NCBI RefSeq assembly: GCF_000212355.1
Contig: NC_015496.1
Location: 1,364,001 to 1,428,000, forward strand
Length of the DNA stretch: 64,000 bases
Origin: Dokdonia sp. 4H-3-7-5
GTDB taxonomy: Bacteria; Bacteroidota; Bacteroidia; Flavobacteriales; Flavobacteriaceae
Reading direction: 5' to 3'
Numbering within the stretch: position 1 is the stretch's first letter; each line of letters opens with the position of its first letter. A model generated the notes under the pieces. The model did no database searches. It saw only the letters and a program-made list of their open reading frames with translations, and was not told the DNA's origin. Both the position numbers and the translations under genes were made by a program. Positions 1-9,298 of this stretch are shown here, piece after piece.

Positions 1-525
1 TTTAAAAGCTTACAAAAAAATATAAGGCTGAATAATAGCCAAGATATAACCAACTCTTTTAATATGGGTGTGGGCAGTAGTAAAGGGAAGATTTTATTTA
101 CTGCCGGATTAGACACAATGAATCATGTAGCTATAGAAGGAGAAAAAAATACTATAGAGGTCCTTGTAGACACATTTGATAGTCTGTTTGAATTAAATAA
201 AACTACTCTCGTTAAGATAGATACAGAAGGATTTGAATCTGCCGTTTTAGAAGGAATGGAGAAATCAATCTCAAATAGCAACTTGCAAGCTATAATCATT
301 GAGTTAAATGGACTATCTAAAAGATATGGGTATGATGATAATAAAATTCATAATAAGCTCATAGAAAGCGGTTTTAAGCCATATGATTATAATCCTTTTG
401 CACGCACTTTAAATTTACGCACATCGTACGGACAATATAATACTTTGTATTTACGTGATTATAAATTTATTTTAAACAGAGTTCAAGCGGCTCCATCATT
501 TAAGATTCATAATACTGAATTTTAA
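1..525 (+). CDS. FkbM-family methyltransferase, C-terminal part (5' end outside window)
   Basis: The reading frame is open from base 1, so the ATG at 64 is probably internal and the gene starts before the window. The visible 174 residues hold the SAM-methyltransferase core typical of FkbM/Methyltransf_21: VDTFDSLFELN, then TLVKIDTEGFESAVLEGM (the D-x-E-G-x-E motif) and an IIELNG strand. Family members O-methylate sugars or similar hydroxyls, and the position at the edge of a polysaccharide cluster fits methylation of a surface glycan. The acceptor cannot be told from sequence. Confidence 0.8.
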   Translation, partial: FKSLQKNIRLNNSQDITNSFNMGVGSSKGKILFTAGLDTMNHVAIEGEKNTIEVLVDTFDSLFELNKTTLVKIDTEGFESAVLEGMEKSISNSNLQAIIIELNGLSKRYGYDDNKIHNKLIESGFKPYDYNPFARTLNLRTSYGQYNTLYLRDYKFILNRVQAAPSFKIHNTEF

Positions 526-546
526 ATGTAACAATCACATAAGAGT

Positions 547-1818
547 TTGAAAAACTTTCATAAAATTAAGGCGTTAATTCATTCCTCATTTGGGAAGAGA
601 ATTTCTGTAAATTACATCTCGCTTCTACTTATTCAAGTTACAAACCTAGTATTACCTATAGTTACTTTTCCTTATCTCATCTCAATATTAGGCTTGCAGA
701 AGTTTGGGTTGATAATGTTTGCACAAGCCATTTGTTCTGTACTCTACATTTTTGTTGACTATGGGTTTAGTCTCAGTGCAACAAGACAAATAACGCTACA
801 GAGATCTGATAAGGAAGAAATGGCAACTGTTTTTTCCACTGTCCTTCTTATAAAAATTGTAATCGCTACAGGTGTATTTATATTATACGCTATTACTGTT
901 TTTGTTGTGCCCAAATTTCAAATTGAAAAAGAAGTGTTTTTATTAAGCTACCTTATGGTCTTTGGACAAGCGTGCTTTGTAGATTGGTTTTTTCAAGGAA
1001 TAGAAAAGATGAAAGTGATGGCACTCTTGAGTATTCTAGCAAAAGGAGTTTTTACACTTCTTATATTTGTGTTTATACGTGATGTGTCAGATTATATTCA
1101 AGTTTCATTCTTTATGGGTATAGGATATATTCTAGCAGGAATTCTAAGTATTATTTTAGCTTTAAAATATGTTTCTATTGTTAAACCTAGTTTAACCTTA
1201 GTAAGAAAATTATTGAAGGAAAGCTTTAGTTTATTTGTGTCTAACCTCGCTGCTAGATTGATTAATACTATTCCCATCTTAGTGCTAGGTTTCTTTGTTA
1301 ATGAGTCTACAGTAGCTATTTACACAAGTATGGAAAAGCTTATCACAACTTCAAAAGGGGTTTTTGTTTCTCTATATCAAGCGTTATTTCCATGGTTAGT
1401 TAGTCAAACACGTTTAAAGCAGAGAGAATACGTAATAAAAATGTTACCTATAGTGGGTTTAATTGCAATTATGGTTACACTACCCTTCCTAATTTGTGGA
1501 GGATGGCTGTTAAACATATTGTATGATAATGTAGCTATAAATGAAAATAGTTATCTTTTCTACATACTTGCACTTAATATCATTTTCACTAGTTATTTTA
1601 TGTTATTTATTGCCCATTATTTTCCTGCTGTTGGTGATTTTATGTCTCGATTGAAGACATTGGCTTTCTCAGCTGTTTGCGGGATCATAATAGGCTTAAT
1701 CTTTATCAGTCAGCTTGAAATTCTTGGAGCCGTTATTACAGCCGTCTCTATAGAGGCCATCCTCTTAATATTCTCGATATATTATTTCATTAAAACGAAA
1801 CCCGTTGGAATTATCTAA
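547..1818 (+). CDS. Wzx-type polysaccharide flippase
   Basis: 423-residue polytopic membrane protein of the polysaccharide-biosynthesis (RfbX/Wzx, MATE-like) superfamily. It opens with an amphipathic stretch and then NYISLLLIQVTNLVLPIVTFPYL, a usual first helix of Wzx proteins, followed by the YLISILGLQKFGLIMFAQA region. About 12 hydrophobic segments are visible. It should flip undecaprenyl-linked repeat units across the inner membrane. The start is a TTG at 547, as no in-frame ATG precedes the first helix. The end overlaps the next gene by 14 bp, suggesting translational coupling. Confidence 0.85.
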   Translation: MKNFHKIKALIHSSFGKRISVNYISLLLIQVTNLVLPIVTFPYLISILGLQKFGLIMFAQAICSVLYIFVDYGFSLSATRQITLQRSDKEEMATVFSTVLLIKIVIATGVFILYAITVFVVPKFQIEKEVFLLSYLMVFGQACFVDWFFQGIEKMKVMALLSILAKGVFTLLIFVFIRDVSDYIQVSFFMGIGYILAGILSIILALKYVSIVKPSLTLVRKLLKESFSLFVSNLAARLINTIPILVLGFFVNESTVAIYTSMEKLITTSKGVFVSLYQALFPWLVSQTRLKQREYVIKMLPIVGLIAIMVTLPFLICGGWLLNILYDNVAINENSYLFYILALNIIFTSYFMLFIAHYFPAVGDFMSRLKTLAFSAVCGIIIGLIFISQLEILGAVITAVSIEAILLIFSIYYFIKTKPVGII

Positions 1819-2887
1819 AGATAAAAAGTTGATTATTATTCAAACGGCTGTCCCAGATTATAGGAAAGGTTTCTTTAAAGCCTTGAGAGATAATCTAGGG
1901 CATAATTTTGTGTTGTATAGTGGTAAATACTATTTTGAAAAATCTATACAGTCTGACGCGACAATCCCTCATAAGAAGACTAAGAACACCTATCTCTTTA
2001 ATGCGAGATTTTTAATTCAGTTTGAAGTCATAAAAATAATAGCGAGTGATAATCTGTTAGTGCTCGAACTCAACCCAAGAATAATTTCGAATTGGATACT
2101 ATTGATAGGTAGAAAAATTTTAGGTAAACAAACGATACTGTGGGGACACGCATGGCCACGACAAGGTAAAAATGCTAGTACTGATAGTTTAAGACATCTC
2201 ATGCGTAAGCTAGCAAGGGCTATTGTGGTATATACTCATAAACAGCAATTAGAACTTCAAGAGAAAATGCCCCGTAAAATCATTCTCGCAGCACCTAATG
2301 CGCTTCTTAATAAATCTCAAATGGGTGCAACTGCTGGAAGTCCTAAACATCTTATTTATGTGGGGCGTTTAACAGTAAGTAAAAAAGTACTTTTTCTTGC
2401 AAAGGCATTTAGCAAAGCATTTAATGATATTCCAAACGATGTACAGCTTTTTATTGTAGGAGATGGAGAAGAAAAGGAGGCTCTAGAATCATTTATAATA
2501 GAAAACAACTTGTCACACAGAATACATTTGCTGGGCCATATAAATGATATAGCTCGATTGAGAGAATTATATAGCAACAGTTATTTTAGTGTTTCTCCTG
2601 GTTACGTTGGGTTGTCTGTAACTCAAAGCTTTGGTTTTGGTGTACCTATGATCGTTTCACGAGATGAAAACCATTCCCCAGAAATTGAAGCAGTTCTAGA
2701 CGGTGTAAATGCTGTTTTTTTTGATACTAATAGCGAATTTAGCTTTCGCGAAAGCTTAATAAACGTGTATAGCAATATTGATTTGTGGACATCGAAAAGA
2801 AATGAAATTTCCGCATTTTGCGCCAAAAATTATTCTGTAGAAACAATGGCTCAAGTATTTTGTAAATTGTTGAATACATATAGATAA
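1805..2887 (+). CDS. Glycosyltransferase family 4 (GT-B fold)
   Basis: 360 residues with the C-terminal GT1/GT4 domain: LIYVGRLTVSKKVLFLAKAF, LFIVGDGEEKEAL, the LLGHINDIARLRELYSNSYF segment and a donor-binding region SVTQSFGFGVPMIVSRDENHSPE. The second acidic residue of the usual E-x7-E motif is retained in a changed context. It probably adds one sugar to the repeat unit on the cytoplasmic face. TTG start at 1805, inside the end of the flippase gene. One copy of the dispersed palindrome (2741-2756) lies in frame and encodes SFRES near the C terminus. Confidence 0.8.
   Translation: MELSKDKKLIIIQTAVPDYRKGFFKALRDNLGHNFVLYSGKYYFEKSIQSDATIPHKKTKNTYLFNARFLIQFEVIKIIASDNLLVLELNPRIISNWILLIGRKILGKQTILWGHAWPRQGKNASTDSLRHLMRKLARAIVVYTHKQQLELQEKMPRKIILAAPNALLNKSQMGATAGSPKHLIYVGRLTVSKKVLFLAKAFSKAFNDIPNDVQLFIVGDGEEKEALESFIIENNLSHRIHLLGHINDIARLRELYSNSYFSVSPGYVGLSVTQSFGFGVPMIVSRDENHSPEIEAVLDGVNAVFFDTNSEFSFRESLINVYSNIDLWTSKRNEISAFCAKNYSVETMAQVFCKLLNTYR
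2741..2756. repeat. Dispersed palindrome copy, 16 bp, in gene
   Basis: agctttcgcgaaagct, perfect inverted repeat around TTTCGCGAAA; read as SFRES in the glycosyltransferase. Confidence 0.9.
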
Positions 2888-2974
2888 AGAGTTTCTGTAA
2901 TTATTAGCCAGTCAAGCGAGGCTTTTTTACTAGTACTCAACAAAAAAAGATAATCTCAAATAATTTTCAATTAA

Positions 2975-4213
2975 ATGGATATAACAAGGAGTCAAAATAG
3001 CATCAAATTAGTAGATGGTGCTCTCTTGTTATTATTTGCTTCTATTTTATTACCCTCTAATATAAAATCGATTGCAATCGGCCTTTTTGCTGTTGTGAGT
3101 TGTACACATTTTTTTAGAAGTGGAAACACCTTTAATACTAAGTTTTTCTTTTTAAATAGTGCCGTTTTTACAGTTATGGTATTTACGTTATTCTATAGTG
3201 ATAATCTTGAGTATGGAGTACAGAGACTTATCATGTTTCTATCTCTTGTAGTTTTCCCACTTTGTTTTTCTATGTACTCTCAAAGAGATATTAACTTCTT
3301 ATATAGAAATAAGTATAAGTACTTGTTTTCATATATAATTACAGTGGTTCTATTTAATGTAATACCTTTTTTGTGGTTTTATATTACTCATTATAGTTTT
3401 ATAGAAATGCTAGAACACTTTCCTATGACCATGAAATTAAATGTAGGAAAATATGGAATGCATGCTATATATCTATCCATGCATTGTAGTGTTGCTCTTA
3501 TCTTTTCAGTGTATTTATTACAGGCCATATCAACAAAATGGAAAATAATTGGCTTAATTGTCTTAGATCTAATATTAATTTGTTTCTTACTAATTTACGC
3601 AAAGAAAGGGTCAATGATTGGTTTAACTATAGTTGCTTTTCTCTTTATACTCTTTCGACGAAAAAAGATAACTATAAGGCCTTATCTTTTTGCTTTAATA
3701 GGACTAATGGTACTCATAGTCGCAATTCCGCGCACTCGAGATAAATTTTTAGAATTTAAAAAAATTGAGGCAGTCTATGAAGGAGCTCCTACCTCCACAA
3801 ATATTAGATATACTATTTATAACGTTGCTAAAGATGTTATACTAGATAGCCCTATTTTAGGTTATGGAGTAGGGGATTTTAGATCAGTTTTAACTGATAA
3901 ATATCAGGAATTAGAAATACCAGTATTGCAAGAAGGAAGATATAATGCACATAATCAGTTTCTAAGTTTTTTGATTATTGGTGGTGTAGTAGCACTTCTA
4001 GCTTTCTTATCTACGCTTATAATAAACTTTATCTTTGCAGTTAGGTTTAACAACGAATTACTAATTCTATTTATCATTTTTTATGGCATTTTAATGCTTA
4101 CCGACAATATTTTAGAGAAGGAGGCAGGTGTTGTATACTTTTCATTATTCTTTAATTTTCTTACTGCCAAATCGCTATTTGCAATTCCTAATCACAATGG
4201 CTTGAAAAGATAA
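2975..4213 (+). CDS. O-antigen ligase/polymerase-like membrane protein (Wzy_C type)
   Basis: 412 residues with roughly ten to twelve hydrophobic segments. The large periplasmic loop and its end carry the family pattern: NIRYTIYNVAKDVILDSPILGYGVGDF followed by YNAHNQFLSFLIIGG, i.e. the G-x-G and H-N-Q signature of WaaL/Wzy_C proteins. It would polymerise lipid-linked repeats or ligate glycan to an acceptor on the periplasmic face. An 87-bp gap separates it from the preceding gene. Another polymerase-like protein follows immediately, so which one polymerises and which ligates is open. Confidence 0.75.
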   Translation: MDITRSQNSIKLVDGALLLLFASILLPSNIKSIAIGLFAVVSCTHFFRSGNTFNTKFFFLNSAVFTVMVFTLFYSDNLEYGVQRLIMFLSLVVFPLCFSMYSQRDINFLYRNKYKYLFSYIITVVLFNVIPFLWFYITHYSFIEMLEHFPMTMKLNVGKYGMHAIYLSMHCSVALIFSVYLLQAISTKWKIIGLIVLDLILICFLLIYAKKGSMIGLTIVAFLFILFRRKKITIRPYLFALIGLMVLIVAIPRTRDKFLEFKKIEAVYEGAPTSTNIRYTIYNVAKDVILDSPILGYGVGDFRSVLTDKYQELEIPVLQEGRYNAHNQFLSFLIIGGVVALLAFLSTLIINFIFAVRFNNELLILFIIFYGILMLTDNILEKEAGVVYFSLFFNFLTAKSLFAIPNHNGLKR

Positions 4214-4254
4214 TTAGTATGGGTATAGTTGGGAATATTCAAGTTTAAAGATGT

Positions 4255-5700
4255 ATGCTAGGTAAACTCATATTGATGTTATCTTATCTAATGATAAGTA
4301 TATTTCTATTTGCAACATTCAGTGCAGATACTTCTGTATGGATATCATTTTTTTTAAGTAATCTTTTATTATTTGGAATGTTCTGGTGGCATTTGTATCA
4401 AGAGAAAGAGTTTTCTCCTTTTATTTCTGTGTTTCTTGTCTTCAGCTTTCTTTTTTTTATACTTTCTCCGCTTCTCCAAATAGGAGAGTTAAACCTTACA
4501 AATGGAGTTTTTGTAACGAAATTAAAATACTCCAAAGCGGCAATTGTACACACAAATGTGCTTGTAATCATATTTAACCTGACCTTTGCTATTGCATATC
4601 TTTATTTTAAAAAGTCTCGAAAACTGAGAGTTATTCCAGTTTATGATCAGACTAAATATAAAACCCTACCGGTACTAATTAGTATAGTCACTATCGCTAC
4701 GGTGCTCGTTTTTATTGCTAGCTTCGGTTTTGTACAAGAAGAAATAAGAAGACATAGTGGGACCCCGTCATCTGCGTCGATAGGGATGCTTTTGTTGTGG
4801 AAAAAGGTGCTATTTATGATGCCATTTGCAGGAATCGTACTATGCTTTCAATATTTTGAGAAACGAAAAAAACTACCAATAAACATTATCATTGTAGTCT
4901 TACTTTTCTTAATTCTTGGAGCGTTTTTATTATGGTTTAAAAATCCTTTAACGGAAAAGCGCAACGCTTTAGGCCCCATCTACATTTGTATTATCTTCTT
5001 GATAGCACCTAGATTACTTAATAGCAATGTTAAAATGACGCTATTTATGTTCTTTTCTATGATTATAGTTTTTCCACTCTCTGCCATGCTCACGCATGTA
5101 ACGGCTACGTTTAAGGAGATTTTAGACAAACCTAGAGTGTTATTGGACAGTTTTGAAGGATATGGTATAGGTCAGGTTTTTAATACCTTACACTATGATG
5201 CTTTTATAAATATTACAGCCACCCTAGATTACGTGAAATATGAGGGCTTTTCATACGGAAATCAATTGTTAAGTGGCTTATTATTTTTTGTTCCTCGTAG
5301 TTTATGGGAGGCAAAACCCATAACCACTGGAAAGTTAGTAGGTGAGCACCTTATTGAATATCATGGATTCCATTACAGTAATTTATCTAATCCATTAGTA
5401 TCTGAGGGTTACATTAATTTTGGCATTTTTGGAGTCATTATGATGGCTATTGTTCTTGCAATCACATGTATAAAGCTTCTTTCATGGTTTAAAAGCGACG
5501 ACTATCTCAAGAAGATTTTAGCACTCTACTTTTCTATTCATTTATTATTCTTATTGAGAGGTGATTTTGCAAATGGATTTTCATATTACGTAGGCATATT
5601 TGTCGGAGTTTATATACTTACACGCTTTATACAATATATAATGGATCAGATGTTTTTAAACCAGTTATTATGGAAGGCAAAACATAAGCAACAAATATAA
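4255..5700 (+). CDS. Oligosaccharide repeat-unit polymerase-like membrane protein (Wzy-like)
   Basis: 481 residues, strongly hydrophobic, about 12-14 helices, with a long periplasmic loop containing FNTLHYDAFINITATLDYVKYEGFSYGNQLLSGLLFFVPRSLWEAKP. The FVPR-x-W-x-x-KP pattern and the later S-N-P-L-V-SEGYINFGIFG pattern are typical of bacterial O-antigen polysaccharide polymerases. It probably joins repeat units in a Wzy-dependent pathway. It starts at the ATG at 4255, as an ATG at 4251 is out of frame. Sequence conservation in this family is weak, so the assignment rests on topology plus these motifs. Confidence 0.7.
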   Translation: MLGKLILMLSYLMISIFLFATFSADTSVWISFFLSNLLLFGMFWWHLYQEKEFSPFISVFLVFSFLFFILSPLLQIGELNLTNGVFVTKLKYSKAAIVHTNVLVIIFNLTFAIAYLYFKKSRKLRVIPVYDQTKYKTLPVLISIVTIATVLVFIASFGFVQEEIRRHSGTPSSASIGMLLLWKKVLFMMPFAGIVLCFQYFEKRKKLPINIIIVVLLFLILGAFLLWFKNPLTEKRNALGPIYICIIFLIAPRLLNSNVKMTLFMFFSMIIVFPLSAMLTHVTATFKEILDKPRVLLDSFEGYGIGQVFNTLHYDAFINITATLDYVKYEGFSYGNQLLSGLLFFVPRSLWEAKPITTGKLVGEHLIEYHGFHYSNLSNPLVSEGYINFGIFGVIMMAIVLAITCIKLLSWFKSDDYLKKILALYFSIHLLFLLRGDFANGFSYYVGIFVGVYILTRFIQYIMDQMFLNQLLWKAKHKQQI

Positions 5701-5816
5701 AGAAGCTTTATACTTTGCAAATTTATAAATTAATGTAGGCATCATTTTGAACTGTGAAAGTGATTAAATTATCTGCATTTTTGATTGTTTTCACTTCTAA
5801 TATCTCTCAGTAAGAA

Positions 5817-6968
5817 ATGCATATAGTTCAAATACATAATAGATATAAAGAAATAGGCGGTGAAGACATCGTTGTAAGTCGAGAAAAATTAATACTAGAA
5901 GCAGCAGGTCATAAAGTCTCTCAATATATTGTAAACAACAATAATATTAATACGCTTTCGCGAAAGCTAAAAACCGCAGTATCACTACCATATTCATTCT
6001 CTCAAAAGAAAGTAATTAAAGCATTCTTACAAGAGAATTTACCAGATGTGGTGCACGTCCATAATTTTTTACCTATAATATCACCTTCGGTTTTTTACGC
6101 TTGCAAAGAGCTTCACATACCTGTAGTAGTTACTTTACATAATTACAGAATACTATGCAGTAACGGGCTTCTTTTTAGAGATGGAAAACCTTGCGAAGAT
6201 TGTATAAAGAGTAAGTGGGGCATTCCTGCTATTAAAAATGGTTGTTATCAAGAATCTAAGATTGCAACGGTATTCCCAGTACTTAGTAACGCCATGCATG
6301 GACACCTACATACATGGTCCTCTTATATTGATAAAGTGATTCTGCTAAGTGAGTTTTCTAAAAATATTTTTAAAAAATCTCACATAACTTTTAGAGAGCA
6401 ACAAGTTATAATCAAGCCAAATTTTACAGAAGATAGAGGCTACCTCTACGATAAAGAGAATTATATGCTATTTGTAGGGCGTCTCTCAGATGAAAAAGGA
6501 ATTGTAAACGTAATAGAAGCTTGTATTAAAGCAAATAAAAGACTCAAAATTGCGGGTTCAGGTCCCCTTCATGAAGTAGTTGAGAATTATTCTTACCTAC
6601 ATAATAATATAGAATTTGTAGGAAATCAAGATGGAGAAGAGTTATCGAGCTTATATAAAAATGCTCAAGCATTAATCACAGCATCTAAGATGTACGAGAC
6701 TTTTGGGTTAGTTATCATAGAATCATTCTCCTTTGGCACCCCAGTGATTGCGCCATCATTTGGAAATGCTGGGCAATTAGTTAAAGATCAATACAATGGA
6801 TTACATTACAAGTTAGACGATATTGATAGTCTTACAGAAGTGATTGAAAAAGTAGATCATCTAGATCAAGAAATTATGAGAAATAACGCCCGTGAAACAT
6901 TTCTGAAAAACTATACACCTCAACAGAACGTATCAAAATTGCTAGATGCTTATAAATCCGTTTTGTGA
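5817..6968 (+). CDS. Glycosyltransferase family 4 with Cys-containing insert
   Basis: 383 residues, GT-B. N-terminal acceptor domain MHIVQIHNRYKEIGGEDIVV, then VVHVHNFLPIISPSVFYAC and VVTLHNYRILC. The region CEDCIKSKWGIPAIKNGC is a Cys-x2-Cys...Cys insert common to one group of GT4 enzymes and could bind metal. The C-terminal domain has FVGRLSDEKGI, LKIAGSGPL and ETFGLVIIESFSFGTPVIAP, the E-x7-E donor-site motif. Likely adds a sugar to the repeat unit. One dispersed palindrome copy (5954-5967) lies in frame, read as TLSRK. Confidence 0.85.
   Translation: MHIVQIHNRYKEIGGEDIVVSREKLILEAAGHKVSQYIVNNNNINTLSRKLKTAVSLPYSFSQKKVIKAFLQENLPDVVHVHNFLPIISPSVFYACKELHIPVVVTLHNYRILCSNGLLFRDGKPCEDCIKSKWGIPAIKNGCYQESKIATVFPVLSNAMHGHLHTWSSYIDKVILLSEFSKNIFKKSHITFREQQVIIKPNFTEDRGYLYDKENYMLFVGRLSDEKGIVNVIEACIKANKRLKIAGSGPLHEVVENYSYLHNNIEFVGNQDGEELSSLYKNAQALITASKMYETFGLVIIESFSFGTPVIAPSFGNAGQLVKDQYNGLHYKLDDIDSLTEVIEKVDHLDQEIMRNNARETFLKNYTPQQNVSKLLDAYKSVL
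5954..5967. repeat. Dispersed palindrome copy, 14 bp, in gene
   Basis: gctttcgcgaaagc, perfect; preceded by ac as in the long form. Read as TLSRKL in the host gene. Confidence 0.9.
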
Positions 6969-7003
6969 TTATGAGATTCAATTAAACTATTTTTACAAGC
7001 CCT

Positions 7004-8227
7004 ATGAATGACCTACAAGGAAAACACATCACGCTTATCTCCTTAAACTTCTATCCAGAAGACACGGCAATAGGACTTTACAGCACACAACTAGCAGAAT
7101 ATCTGGAATCACAAGGGGCTTTGCTTTCGGTGATTACAGCATTTCCTTATTACCCAAAATGGGAAATAGCAGAAGCATATCAAAACCAAGGAACTTATCT
7201 GCATGAGAAAAAAGGAACCATTAATATTTACCGTTATAAGCAGTTTACTCCCAAGGAGCCTACATTCTTAAAGCGCGTTATTCACATAGCCGACTTTACC
7301 ATAGGGTCAAGATTTAATTTTAAACAAATCACAGAATGTGATATTGTGATTTCTGTAATCCCTTTTACGAGTAGCGCATGGTTAGGTAATACGCTTTCGC
7401 AAAAGCGTAATGCAAAACACTGGATTCATATTCAAGATTTTGAATTTGATGCGGCTTTTCAGTCGGGTCTTGCCTCTGGCAATGAGAATACAAGTTTTGC
7501 TTATAAAACTTTGATGAAATTAGAGCGTAGTATTCTTAATAAAGCAGATTGTGTAAGCACCATAAGTTATACAATGCTGGCCAAACTCAAAGAGAAAACC
7601 ACTTCCGAAAACTACTATCTCCCCAACTGGATAGATGAAGACGAGAGTGACCCTTTAAAGGCTGAAGAACATTCTTATTTCTCAAAAGAGAAATTTAGTA
7701 TCTTATATTCAGGTAATGTGGGAGACAAGCAAGACTGGCAATTATTCACTAACGTAATCAAAGCATTAGATTTTAATAAGTTTGAAGTAATTGTAGTAGG
7801 AGCAGGGGCAAAAATGGAGGTTCTCAAGGAAAATCTAAAAGACACTAAAGTAAAATTCTACGCACCAGTTCCATTTATAGAATTGTCAAGTTTACTCGCT
7901 AGTGCAGATGTGCATATTTTATTTCAAAAAAGTGAAGTTGTAGATACTGTTATGCCTTCAAAAATTCTAGGTATGATGGCTAGTGCTAAACCATCTATCA
8001 TAACTGGTCACCCGGATGCAGAACCGGCTAAGATCATAACTGATTCAAATGGTGGGATTTATAATTCGGTTATTGACTATAAGTTAATATTGAGTCAGCT
8101 AGACACTCTTAACTTGTCTCCAGATACAGCTATGACTATGGGTGCAGCTGCAAGAAAGTATGTACTTGAAAAATTTGCAAGGAAACCTATTTTAGAAAAA
8201 TTTACTCAAACCCTGAGTAGGTTATAG
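7004..8227 (+). CDS. WcaI-like glycosyltransferase
   Basis: 407 residues, GT4 of the WcaI/colanic-acid type: LISLNFYPEDTAIGLYSTQLAEYL at the N terminus, AFPYYPKW, HIQDFEFDAAF (the family H-x-Q-D-x-x motif), ILYSGNVGDKQDWQLF and a donor region VVDTVMPSKILGMMASAKPSI. It would act on the cytoplasmic side in repeat-unit assembly. The gene is 35 bp after the preceding glycosyltransferase and probably in the same operon. It carries an imperfect palindrome copy (7391-7408) in frame, read TLSQKR. Confidence 0.85.
   Translation: MNDLQGKHITLISLNFYPEDTAIGLYSTQLAEYLESQGALLSVITAFPYYPKWEIAEAYQNQGTYLHEKKGTINIYRYKQFTPKEPTFLKRVIHIADFTIGSRFNFKQITECDIVISVIPFTSSAWLGNTLSQKRNAKHWIHIQDFEFDAAFQSGLASGNENTSFAYKTLMKLERSILNKADCVSTISYTMLAKLKEKTTSENYYLPNWIDEDESDPLKAEEHSYFSKEKFSILYSGNVGDKQDWQLFTNVIKALDFNKFEVIVVGAGAKMEVLKENLKDTKVKFYAPVPFIELSSLLASADVHILFQKSEVVDTVMPSKILGMMASAKPSIITGHPDAEPAKIITDSNGGIYNSVIDYKLILSQLDTLNLSPDTAMTMGAAARKYVLEKFARKPILEKFTQTLSRL
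7391..7408. repeat. Dispersed palindrome copy with one mismatch, 18 bp, in gene
   Basis: acgctttcgcaaaagcgt: one G-to-A change in the core (TTTCGCAAAA); outer arms intact. Read as TLSQKR. Confidence 0.75.
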
Positions 8228-8309
8228 GGCTTAGGCTTTACAAGCAGGCAATACTTCCTTACTTTTACGAACACAGATTTTCAAGTCTGTATAGATTAAT
8301 CAATCAATT

Positions 8310-9296
8310 ATGAAGAGAGTTTTAGTTACAGGTGCTGCAGGATTTTTAGGATCTCATTTATGTGATAGGTTTATTAAAGAAGGTTTTCATGTAATTGGTA
8401 TGGATAACCTTATAACGGGGAGCTTATCAAATATTGAGCATCTCTTTAAGTTAAAACAATTTGAGTTTCATCATCACGACGTTACGACATTTGTACATGT
8501 GCCAGGTGAATTAGATTATATTCTACATTTTGCATCACCTGCGAGCCCTATAGACTATCTTAAAATACCTATACAGACACTTAAAGTGGGTTCTTTAGGG
8601 ACACACAATCTATTAGGATTAGCCAAGGTGAAAAATGCCCGTATTTTGATTGCATCAACATCAGAAGTTTATGGTGACCCACTTGTACATCCTCAAGATG
8701 AAAATTATTATGGGAATGTAAATACTATAGGACCTAGGGGAGTATATGACGAGGCAAAACGTTTTCAAGAATCTATCACGATGGCTTATCATCGTTTTCA
8801 CGGTTTAGAAACTCGTATCGTACGTATATTTAATACATATGGACCTCGCATGAGGCTTAATGATGGTAGAGTAATACCTGCCTTTATGGGGCAAGCACTT
8901 AGGGGAGAAGATTTAACGATATTTGGTGACGGTTTACAAACACGTTCTTTCTGCTATGTAGATGATCAAGTGGAAGGGATTTACCGCCTACTATTGAGTG
9001 ATTATGCATTACCAGTAAACATAGGCAATCCAGATGAAATTACAATAAAAGACTTTGCTGAGGAGATTATAAAACTCACGGGAACAGATCAAAAAGTAAT
9101 TTATCAAGATCTACCAGTAGACGACCCTATGCAACGTAAACCAGATATTTCTAAAGCAATCGAAATATTAGATTGGGAGGCGAAAGTAGGTCGTACAGAA
9201 GGGATGAAAAAGACATTTGACTATTTTAAAAGTTTACCCCAAGAGCAATTATATAAAAGTGAGCATAAAGACTTTTCAAAACACATACGTAAGTAA
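8310..9296 (+). CDS. UDP-glucuronate decarboxylase (UDP-xylose synthase), extended SDR
   Basis: 328 residues. Rossmann motif [12 protein letters not shown] (G8-x2-G11-x2-G14), [14 protein letters not shown] with the catalytic Ser/Thr region, and Y146-x3-K150 (YDEAK). [39 protein letters not shown] and [15 protein letters not shown] are diagnostic of UXS enzymes. It converts UDP-glucuronate to UDP-xylose with bound NAD+, implying xylose or a derivative in this glycan. Length is normal for UXS. The gene is followed after 2 bp by the sugar-phosphate transferase gene. Confidence 0.85.
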   Translation: MKRVLVTGAAGFLGSHLCDRFIKEGFHVIGMDNLITGSLSNIEHLFKLKQFEFHHHDVTTFVHVPGELDYILHFASPASPIDYLKIPIQTLKVGSLGTHNLLGLAKVKNARILIASTSEVYGDPLVHPQDENYYGNVNTIGPRGVYDEAKRFQESITMAYHRFHGLETRIVRIFNTYGPRMRLNDGRVIPAFMGQALRGEDLTIFGDGLQTRSFCYVDDQVEGIYRLLLSDYALPVNIGNPDEITIKDFAEEIIKLTGTDQKVIYQDLPVDDPMQRKPDISKAIEILDWEAKVGRTEGMKKTFDYFKSLPQEQLYKSEHKDFSKHIRK

Positions 9297-9298
9297 GT

